DNA of 20,151 bases, taken from contig JAEUSA010000405.1 of the NCBI GenBank assembly GCA_016788945.1, forward strand, positions 1 through 20,151, read 5' to 3'. Positions 6,458 through 11,992 of the stretch are shown one piece after another. A program made the translations under genes and the position numbers. The notes under the pieces were generated by a model. It was not told where the DNA came from. It searched no databases and worked only from the letters and a program-made list of their open reading frames with translations. Within the stretch, counting starts at the first letter, position 1; each line of letters starts with the position of its first letter. Source of the stretch: Leptospiraceae bacterium. Its GTDB lineage: Bacteria > Spirochaetota > Leptospiria > Turneriellales > Turneriellaceae.

Positions 6458-6964
6458 CTATTTTCCCATTTTTTGCCGCAGCAGATTCTTTGCCCGGTGC
6501 ACATTCGCCTTGAGTGTGCCTTCTTTTACGCCGGTGAAAGCAGAGATGTCTGCGTACGACATATTTTCATAGAACAACAAAATAAGAGGAATGCGGTACT
6601 GATCAGAAAGCGAGCTGATGTGCTTACGCAACTCGCCGATCTCCTGCTCGTCAAATTCTGGTTCGGTTTCGGCAGCGGCAATGTCGACACCCTCGAGGGT
6701 ATCGGCGACGAAACGTTTTTTGCGCCGCAGGTCTTCGAGACCGAAATTCCAAGCGAGGCGGTAGAGCCAGGTAGAGAACGCGGAACGGCCGGCAAATTTA
6801 CCTGATTGTTTGAGAGCAAACGGGTAGAGCGACTGCGCAAAATCGGCGGCATCGTCTTCGTTGCCGCGGTAGAGTTTCATGCCGATAGAATAGATCATGT
6901 CGAGTGCCTTTTCAAACTCGCGGTCAAAGTCTTCTTTTGCCAGGCCGTTTTCATCTTGCAGCAT
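6458..6964 (-). CDS. ECF-subfamily RNA polymerase sigma factor
   Basis: This 168-residue sigma-70 factor has only regions 2 and 4. Region 2 is at about 14-84 (DDAADFAQSLYPFALK, then SAFSTWLYRLAWNFGLEDLRRKKR, the -10 recognition and melting part). An acidic linker follows at about 95-110. Region 4 is at about 112-165, with the helix-turn-helix ENMSYADISAFTGVKEGTLKANVHRAKNLL condensed as MSYADISAFTGV and KEGTLKANVHRAK, which recognises the -35 element. ECF factors direct RNA polymerase to stress or envelope-response promoters and are usually held by a membrane anti-sigma factor. ATG 6964 overlaps the upstream membrane-protein gene by 14 bases, and GGGAG lies 3 bases before it. The gene ends in TAG, which overlaps the AGGAGG of the next start. 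Confidence 0.92.
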   Translation of the reverse strand: MLQDENGLAKEDFDREFEKALDMIYSIGMKLYRGNEDDAADFAQSLYPFALKQSGKFAGRSAFSTWLYRLAWNFGLEDLRRKKRFVADTLEGVDIAAAETEPEFDEQEIGELRKHISSLSDQYRIPLILLFYENMSYADISAFTGVKEGTLKANVHRAKNLLRQKMGK

Positions 6965-7349
6965 GGACTCCCGGCTTTCGTTGTGAAAGGTAAAAAAACA
7001 CGATCAGGCCGGTGCCCGCAGACAGCGGGATTAATCCGCCGAGGATACCTGCATTGGCAGGGTTGGTAAACACGAAAAACAGCGTGAGGGGTACTCCCGC
7101 CGAAAAGCTGAGACAGCCCGCGAGCAGGCTGATGAAGCGCAGATGTTCGAGTGCACTTTCTGTGGGTATCTGCTGGCGTATTTTTTCTTTGCGCAGCCGG
7201 TAGTTATACAGCAGCAGAAAAAATACCAGCACCGAGCCGAATACCACCGCGACCATCGGTACGATGGAGAGGATAATATCTGCGGTATGCGAGGTCTGCA
7301 TACAGCGCGTGAGCATGTTTTCGAGATTTTTGAGTTGGCCGGCTTCCAT
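6951..7349 (-). CDS. three-helix membrane protein preceding the ECF sigma gene
   Basis: This 132-residue protein has helices at about 25-50, 72-94 and 99-121. A basic stretch (YRLRKEKIRQQ) after the first helix suggests a cytoplasmic loop, so the N-terminus is probably outside. The short N-terminal region has a Cys (C16). The layout of one helix, a charged loop and a two-helix hairpin is like the small membrane proteins (DUF6249-type) often found beside ECF sigma genes; I am not sure of the family. The start at ATG 7349 has AAAGGAG 6 bases upstream. Its stop overlaps the sigma start by 14 bases, so the two should be translated together. It may sense the envelope signal or act as a second regulator of the sigma factor; this is inference. 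Confidence 0.75.
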   Translation of the reverse strand: MEAGQLKNLENMLTRCMQTSHTADIILSIVPMVAVVFGSVLVFFLLLYNYRLRKEKIRQQIPTESALEHLRFISLLAGCLSFSAGVPLTLFFVFTNPANAGILGGLIPLSAGTGLIVFFYLSQRKPGVHAAR

Positions 7350-7362
7350 AGCTCTCCTTTAA

Positions 7363-7391
7363 TTTAGATGCCTCTGCGGCAAAATAGTTGC
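7363..7391 (-). promoter_or_regulatory. possible ECF-type promoter of the sigma locus
   Basis: On the minus strand, GCAACT (7391-7386) and TCTAAA (7368-7363) are 17 bases apart, the spacing and shape of RpoE-like promoters (GGAACT-N17-TCTAA). Autoregulation by the ECF factor would fit. Against it, the predicted start falls inside the Shine-Dalgarno of the gene at 7349. Confidence 0.3.
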
Positions 7392-7410
7392 AAAAAACAA
7401 TCAAGACGGA

Positions 7411-7427
7411 GCCCAAAACCTTCGGGC
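7411..7427 (-). terminator. weak hairpin after mqnD
   Basis: Seven bases after the mqnD stop, the minus strand reads GCCCGAA-GGT-TTTGGGC, a 7-bp stem (one G-U pair) with a 3-base loop. A run of six T follows only after about 15 bases, so termination is possible but not classical. Confidence 0.3.
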
Positions 7428-7433
7428 ACTCCC

Positions 7434-8228
7434 TTAAATAAGGCATTTCTGCCTGAACACGTCAATCGATTTCAGGGCTTCGGCACCTAATTCCACCGTA
7501 TCGTCGGTGACGTATGTCGTAACGTGCGCCTCGGCCACGGCCGCATCATTTTCCTGTGCAAGGCCGAGCATAAAAGGCAGAATGGCGGATTGATAACGTT
7601 CAGAACGCGCGGCAAAGTCACTTAGGCTTTGGCCGATACTCTCGCGGAGTGCTGCGGCAAACTGCTGTTTGAGCGATACCGGTAGGCGTTTACGGGCGTA
7701 GATGCAGCCTAAAGGTATCATGGCACCCGTGGTTTTTTCCCAGTAAGCACCAAGGTCTTCGATCAGGCTTAGGCCCCGCTGGCGGTAGACGAACCGCCCT
7801 TCGTGTATCAGTACGGCGGCGTCCGCGGTTCTGCCCTCTATGGCGGTTAACATGCGGTGGAACGGCATTTGTTCGACGACGAGATCGAAGCGATCATTCT
7901 GCTTCTGCCAGTAACGGAATAACCGGTGGGCGGTGGTATTTTCGCCCGGTAGCGCTACGCGAGCGGCGCGCGCACCAATATTGCCGACGAACACGGGACC
8001 TACGCCGCGACCAATTGCCGCGCCGGCTGACAAAATTTCGTAATCCGCCGCGATTTTTTCCATGATCGCAAATGAACCTTTGGCAAAATCATAGTGCCCC
8101 TCAAGCAGCGCCAGATTGAGCTGCTCTATGTCGAGGTAGGTGAGCGGAGCCCGGTTTTTTTCAGCAAAACCGAAAAATGCAAAGGTGTCGTTGGGGCAGG
8201 GAGATATCGCGGTTTCGGGAAACTGCAA
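7434..8228 (-). CDS. mqnD: 1,4-dihydroxy-6-naphthoate synthase MqnD (futalosine menaquinone pathway)
   Basis: MqnD converts cyclic dehypoxanthine futalosine to 1,4-dihydroxy-6-naphthoate in the alternative (futalosine) route to menaquinone. The 264-residue protein is a periplasmic-binding-protein-like fold enzyme with clear family motifs. These are SPCPNDTF (9-16), VALPGENTTAHRLF (about 91-104) and VLIHEGRF (139-146), whose His142 matches the catalytic His reported for MqnD. DLGAYWEKTTGAMIPLG follows. The start is TTG 8228, because no ATG or GTG precedes the SPCPNDTF motif; the Shine-Dalgarno is weak. It is the last gene of the PASTA-rpe-lipoprotein-mqnD run, 7 bases after the lipoprotein stop. 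No other mqn genes are in the window. Confidence 0.9.
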   Translation of the reverse strand: MQFPETAISPCPNDTFAFFGFAEKNRAPLTYLDIEQLNLALLEGHYDFAKGSFAIMEKIAADYEILSAGAAIGRGVGPVFVGNIGARAARVALPGENTTAHRLFRYWQKQNDRFDLVVEQMPFHRMLTAIEGRTADAAVLIHEGRFVYRQRGLSLIEDLGAYWEKTTGAMIPLGCIYARKRLPVSLKQQFAAALRESIGQSLSDFAARSERYQSAILPFMLGLAQENDAAVAEAHVTTYVTDDTVELGAEALKSIDVFRQKCLI

Positions 8229-8235
8229 TGCTGGT

Positions 8236-8703
8236 TCAGCGCACGCGCGCGAGTTTGCTGGTCACAAGGTATTCGCGTATCGTGTCTTTGTTTTCGCCGA
8301 GGATACGGAACAGCAGTTTCTTGACGGTAAAGATTTCGCCCGTGACGCCGCTTGCGCGTACGCACATATACCGGTATTCACCCGATTTTGTCTGGTCGTA
8401 TTCGCGCGGATTATTCTGTTTTTCTTGCTGTACCAGTGTTTCATAGGCTTGGCGGCTTTCTGTGTCACTGCCGAACTCCCATACGTCGAGTGTCAGTATC
8501 GTGCCGTAACGGCCGGTCAATGCGGTGGCTGCACCGAGTGATTGTTCTTCGTTTTTGCCGGTCTGTTTCGGCTGGCCTTTGAACTCGGTGACAAAGACGT
8601 CGTCGAGATTCTTGAAGCCGGCATCGATTTCAGTGAAGATGTAAGATTTCTTGCACGCCGCCAACGTGATCAATAACAAGATGATGGCTTTTTGCTTTTG
8701 CAT
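8236..8703 (-). CDS. small lipoprotein of unknown function
   Basis: This 155-residue protein has a lipoprotein signal peptide: basic MQKQK, a hydrophobic stretch at 6-14 and lipobox L14-A-A-C17, followed by KKS. The mature part is mixed alpha/beta and charged (VTEFKGQPKQ, GRYGTILTLDVWEFGSDTES, GEYRYMCVRASGVTGEIFTVKKLL). The pattern of strands with a helical AYETLVQQEK segment suggests one compact domain. I do not recognise the family. The ATG at 8703 overlaps the rpe stop by one base (TAATG), and mqnD follows after 7 bases, so it is co-transcribed with metabolic genes. It probably sits at the periplasmic face of a membrane. Confidence 0.8.
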   Translation of the reverse strand: MQKQKAIILLLITLAACKKSYIFTEIDAGFKNLDDVFVTEFKGQPKQTGKNEEQSLGAATALTGRYGTILTLDVWEFGSDTESRQAYETLVQQEKQNNPREYDQTKSGEYRYMCVRASGVTGEIFTVKKLLFRILGENKDTIREYLVTSKLARVR

Positions 8704-9362
8704 TAGTTTCCCCTGAGTTTCTGCACACGTTCTGTCATGTCACCCTTAAATAGGTAACTGCCCGAGACCAGAATGTCGGCGCCTTCTTTGGCGAGGGCCG
8801 TGGCGTTCTGATCAGAAACTCCGCCGTCGATTTCTATTTCGACAATGCGTCCTGCCAGCCGTTCGCGTTCTTTAAGCGCGTTGAGTTCTTTAAGGCGCTG
8901 CCATGACGACTCGATAAACTTCTGCCCATAGTAGCCCGGTTCAACCGACATCAGCAATATGACGTCGAAATAGCGAATCAGATCGCCGAGTACGCTTACC
9001 GGGGTGCGCGGGTTGAGAGACAACCCCGCGCGCATGCCGTTTTCACGAATGATTTCTGCGAGCCTGATCGGCGCGGTTGTCGCTTCGTAGTGAAAGGTGA
9101 TGATTTCGGGTTTTAGCGCAAAATATTTTCGCGCCTCGATTTCCGGTTTGGCAACCATGAGATGTACGTCGAGCGGTACTTTGCTCTCTTTCGCGATTGC
9201 TTCGGTAATCTGTTCTCCGAACGTCAAAGCGGGGACAAAATGCCCGTCCATCACATCGATGTGAACATAGTCGCAGCCTGCATTCTCAATTTGTTTTGCC
9301 GCTTGAGCGAGGTGCGCAAGCGGCGCGGCAAGAATGCTTGGGGATATTTTTATCTGGCCCAC
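8703..9362 (-). CDS. rpe: ribulose-phosphate 3-epimerase
   Basis: Rpe interconverts ribulose-5-phosphate and xylulose-5-phosphate in the pentose phosphate pathway. The 219-residue TIM barrel carries all the family signatures. KISPSILAA opens the barrel (Ser9). HIDVMDGHF at 34-42 holds metal and catalytic residues His34 and Asp36. DVHLMV at 65-70 holds His67. MSVEPGYYGQKFI is the flexible lid loop (usually VNPGFGGQ, so slightly divergent). EIDGGV supplies the second catalytic Asp, and VSGSYLF is the phosphate-binding end. The start is GTG 9362, 5 bases after the PASTA gene stop, without a strong Shine-Dalgarno, suggesting coupling to the upstream gene. Confidence 0.94.
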   Translation of the reverse strand: MGQIKISPSILAAPLAHLAQAAKQIENAGCDYVHIDVMDGHFVPALTFGEQITEAIAKESKVPLDVHLMVAKPEIEARKYFALKPEIITFHYEATTAPIRLAEIIRENGMRAGLSLNPRTPVSVLGDLIRYFDVILLMSVEPGYYGQKFIESSWQRLKELNALKERERLAGRIVEIEIDGGVSDQNATALAKEGADILVSGSYLFKGDMTERVQKLRGN

Positions 9363-9367
9363 GTGCG

Positions 9368-10483
9368 TCAGAGCGTATCAGCCTTCAGGCGTACGGTTTT
9401 TTCCGGCGTCTGTACCTTGGCTACGGCTTCTGCCTTCGGCGCCTCGCCTACGATCGTCTTGGTGCCGGGGGCCTCCGCGGCTTTTTCAGCGGGTTTGGCC
9501 GCCGCGGGGGCAAAGTAGTCTTTGTAAACGTCGAACGTCTCATCGCGGCGTCGGAAAACCGGTAAGGGGGCCTGGTTGCGCACGAGATAATATTCACTGT
9601 AGAAAGAACCGTCTTCGTTCGCGACGGGTTCTTTGCGGGCGATGGTGAGTACCTGACCCTGATCACCCCATTTTTTTTCAGGGATAAACAACTGCGCGAA
9701 CGGCAGATCTTCGAGGTCAATGGCCGATTTTCCCTTGCCGAGTTTTTCGCTGAAGCGACCGACTTCGAGTTCGATCGAGTCGTTGGCGATTTTTGCGTCG
9801 GCGATTAGCGTCGCGTTGTCGTCGGCCTTTTCGACCGCGGCGATTTTGATCACGGCAGGCTTCTTAAGATGGTACGCCGCCGCGAGCGCAATGGACACCG
9901 GTACACCTTTTTCAATTTTAGGCGTGATTGCGGCACGCGCGGGCGAGGCTGCCTGCGGTCCCTCAGAGATCAGCAGCGAGACGGGCGAATTGGGCACAAC
10001 CGGTGTTCCGGGCGGGGGAAACTGCGCGAGTACTTCGCGTTTGGGTTGATTCGAGGGAATGCGTGTCACCACACCTTTGCGCAGTGAGAAGATGCGGCCG
10101 CCGACCGGTAGGCTGCCCAGAGAGCCATCGACTAAATCTTCAGAGAAGCCGACGAGCTTGGGTACCTGCACAATCGCGTCGGAAAGGTTCACCAGCAGTT
10201 CGAGTTTGGTGTTTTTATCGACGCGTTTTCCCGGCGTGAGATCTTGCGCGAGAATGTAGCCGTATGGATATTGAACGAGGTAAGCAGTTTTGAGTTCAAC
10301 TTTAAAATCATCGCGCAGCTTGTTATGTTCGCCAAGAAATAACCTGCCGACGACGTCGGGCACCACGGTTTTTTCGGTATCGGCGAAAAGCACCTTGAAC
10401 ACCGCGAACCCGGAAATAAAAAACACAGATAAGCCTACGAAATAGAACAGCAAAATTCGGGAGATATGCTTGAAATAAAGCAT
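9368..10483 (-). CDS. single-pass membrane protein with two PASTA domains
   Basis: This 371-residue protein has a short cytoplasmic N-terminus, one transmembrane helix (about 10-33) and two extracytoplasmic PASTA domains (about 38-101 and 105-175, starting VVPDVVG and VQVPKLVG). A region of unknown fold follows to about 320, then an Ala/Pro/Lys-rich tail. PASTA domains bind peptidoglycan or muropeptides and usually occur in Ser/Thr kinases and PBPs; here there is no kinase domain. ATG 10483 is chosen because AGG lies 8 bases upstream. ATG 10504 adds seven residues (MDNQVPK) and has no Shine-Dalgarno. Longer starts up to 10597 run through the intergenic inverted repeat and are unlikely. It begins the rpe-lipoprotein-mqnD run. 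Confidence 0.85.
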   Translation of the reverse strand: MLYFKHISRILLFYFVGLSVFFISGFAVFKVLFADTEKTVVPDVVGRLFLGEHNKLRDDFKVELKTAYLVQYPYGYILAQDLTPGKRVDKNTKLELLVNLSDAIVQVPKLVGFSEDLVDGSLGSLPVGGRIFSLRKGVVTRIPSNQPKREVLAQFPPPGTPVVPNSPVSLLISEGPQAASPARAAITPKIEKGVPVSIALAAAYHLKKPAVIKIAAVEKADDNATLIADAKIANDSIELEVGRFSEKLGKGKSAIDLEDLPFAQLFIPEKKWGDQGQVLTIARKEPVANEDGSFYSEYYLVRNQAPLPVFRRRDETFDVYKDYFAPAAAKPAEKAAEAPGTKTIVGEAPKAEAVAKVQTPEKTVRLKADTL

Positions 10484-10547
10484 TTTCGGAACCTGATTAT
10501 CCATTGGGTTAGAACAATGCAGGAAAACAGGCTGTAAACAACCTATT

Positions 10548-10580
10548 GCGGTTGACAGTGTAACTTGCGGGTCAAACCGC
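10548..10580. repeat. inverted repeat in the PASTA/creatininase intergenic region
   Basis: GCGGTTGAC (10548-10556) and GTCAAACCGC (10571-10580) are inverted copies that pair over 9 bp with one bulged base and a 14-base spacer. TTGACA at 10552-10557 could be a -35 box facing the creatininase-like gene, but no -10 box follows at the right distance. The repeat ends 9 bases before that gene's ATG. Confidence 0.4.
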
Positions 10581-10589
10581 AGGTTGCTC

Positions 10590-11534
10590 ATGCGCAAGGC
10601 ACAACCGGTTTTTTACGATGAGTTACCGGAAAAAGAAGTGGGTGCCGCGCTTTCAGAAAATATTGTTTTTTTCTTTGTTAATCCCACGGAATATCATGGA
10701 CCGCATTTGCCTTTGGCCAATGACTACCTGATCAGCCGCGGACTCGCCGACCGTCTGTTTCCGCGCCTTAAAGACGCGGGTTTAACCGAGCGATACATTG
10801 CGGCGCCGCTGGTGGGGTTGGGGCTCGACCCGACACCGGGGCCCGGTACCATCGCGACTACGCCGGCGGTGTTCGATTACCACCTCGCGCAGTTCATACC
10901 GAAGCTGGCCTCGCACGGCGCGAAACGTGTGGTAATCATGACCTTTCACGGTGCACCGCGGCATAACCATGCGCTGCAGCGCTTCGTGAACAAGCTCAAA
11001 CTGGCGGGTATTACGGCTGTTAACCCGATGAACATTCTGCTGCAGCGCATGCTCGATTATAAACCCGGCGATTTTTCGGCCGCCTTATCTCCGCTGAAAG
11101 ATACGGCGGTGCGCGAAAAAATCGATAAGGGGCTCGGTCGCGATTACCACGGCGGCTTCTTCGAAACCTCGCTCACTCTCGCGCTCGCTCCGCAATCCGT
11201 GTCTGACAGCCATCGTGAATTGCCCGACTGCCCCGAGATTGAACTGCCAGCGTGGCAAAAGGCTGCGATTCGCGGCATGCGCTCACTCGGGCAATCGAAT
11301 GCGGCGCGCGAGGTGTATTTTGCCGCCGAAGCGATGGCCTGGCTCAACCTCAAGCCGTTTCCCGGCTATACCGGCTGGCCCAAATACGCGAACGCCAAAA
11401 GCGGTGAGCTGTTTGTTGAACGCATTCTGAATGAATATGCCGCGGTGTGTGAGGCGGTTTTCGCGCGCGGCGAAAATGCGCCCGAACCGGTTTTAGGCGT
11501 TACCGAGATGCTCTCGGGTTTTGCCGGTCTTTAA
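10590..11534 (+). CDS. creatininase-family metal-dependent amidohydrolase
   Basis: This 314-residue protein belongs to the creatininase/MftE superfamily of two-metal amidohydrolases. NPTEYHGPHLPLANDY (31-46) carries the expected ligands Glu34, His36 and Asp45. A third ligand lies in VVIMTFHGAPRHNHAL (His120), and DYHGGFFETSL (185-195) matches the family's DxHAGxxETS motif (Glu192). The usual NGHGGN segment is altered to FHGAPRHN. Substrates of the superfamily vary (creatinine, formamidopyrimidines, peptide-derived cofactors), so the reaction is unknown. ATG 10590 is chosen with AGG 6 bases upstream; TTG 10584 is the alternative. The gene is divergent from the PASTA gene, and its stop directly abuts the stop of the convergent HPt gene. 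Confidence 0.8.
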   Translation: MRKAQPVFYDELPEKEVGAALSENIVFFFVNPTEYHGPHLPLANDYLISRGLADRLFPRLKDAGLTERYIAAPLVGLGLDPTPGPGTIATTPAVFDYHLAQFIPKLASHGAKRVVIMTFHGAPRHNHALQRFVNKLKLAGITAVNPMNILLQRMLDYKPGDFSAALSPLKDTAVREKIDKGLGRDYHGGFFETSLTLALAPQSVSDSHRELPDCPEIELPAWQKAAIRGMRSLGQSNAAREVYFAAEAMAWLNLKPFPGYTGWPKYANAKSGELFVERILNEYAAVCEAVFARGENAPEPVLGVTEMLSGFAGL

Positions 11535-11876
11535 TCAGGGAAATTTTTCCGCCTTGTATTTGCTGACGTCTTGCAGCATTTTTTGCAGCGCCTTGAGGTC
11601 TTGATCTGCATTGGTGAGATTTTTTGCCTTTGTTCGCGTGTTGAGATCGACCAGAATATTACTCATATCTGTAAGGCCCAGACTCAAGGCGCTGCCTTTG
11701 AGCGTATGCACGCAGTATTCGGCCTTGGCTGCGTCATTGGCTGCCACGGCGGCAAGCGCATCGCGCAGCAGTTTTTCGGAGTTTTCAATGAACTTGGCGA
11801 GCAGCTTCGCGATCAGTTCGTCGCCGCCCAGCGATTTGAGCTCGGCGAGTTTCTCAGGTGATATCTCTGCAGCCAT
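11535..11876 (-). CDS. HPt-domain phosphotransfer protein
   Basis: This 113-residue all-helical protein consists of one histidine phosphotransfer domain. The phosphoacceptor motif is VHTLKGSALSLGL, with His57 in the standard HxLKGS context, preceded by a long helix (DELIAKLLAKFIENSEKLLRDAL, about 19-41 in full) and followed by a second helical hairpin. HPt proteins relay phosphate between hybrid histidine kinases and response regulators in phosphorelays. No kinase or regulator is in the window, so its partners are unknown. The start is ATG 11876, with only a weak Shine-Dalgarno. The gene is divergent from pbp1A and end-to-end with the creatininase-like gene, with no bases between stops. Confidence 0.88.
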   Translation of the reverse strand: MAAEISPEKLAELKSLGGDELIAKLLAKFIENSEKLLRDALAAVAANDAAKAEYCVHTLKGSALSLGLTDMSNILVDLNTRTKAKNLTNADQDLKALQKMLQDVSKYKAEKFP

Positions 11877-11902
11877 AGGGGCAATTCTCTATTAGACTCT
11901 GG

Positions 11903-11952
11903 TATTGAAAGCAGAAATATATGCAAACCTGCGAATATTGCTGTTTTCAATA
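11903..11952. repeat. inverted repeat between the HPt and PBP1A genes
   Basis: TATTGAAAGCAG (11903-11914) and CTGTTTTCAATA (11941-11952) are inverted repeats matching at 11 of 12 positions, with a 26-base AT-rich spacer. They lie centrally in the 116-base divergent intergenic region, where they could be an operator for both genes or a hairpin. No convincing -35/-10 pair was found on either strand. Confidence 0.45.
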
Positions 11953-11992
11953 GCACTTTACAGTCCGTCGAAATGACCACCCTTGCCTTGCG

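Noticed and set aside
323..10613. A 17-base near-match (AGGCACAACCGRTTTTT) at 323-339 and 10597-10613, thought of as a dispersed repeat
   Set aside because: One copy is inside the creatininase-like coding sequence, only two copies were seen, and flanks are only partly alike (inverted); most likely chance.
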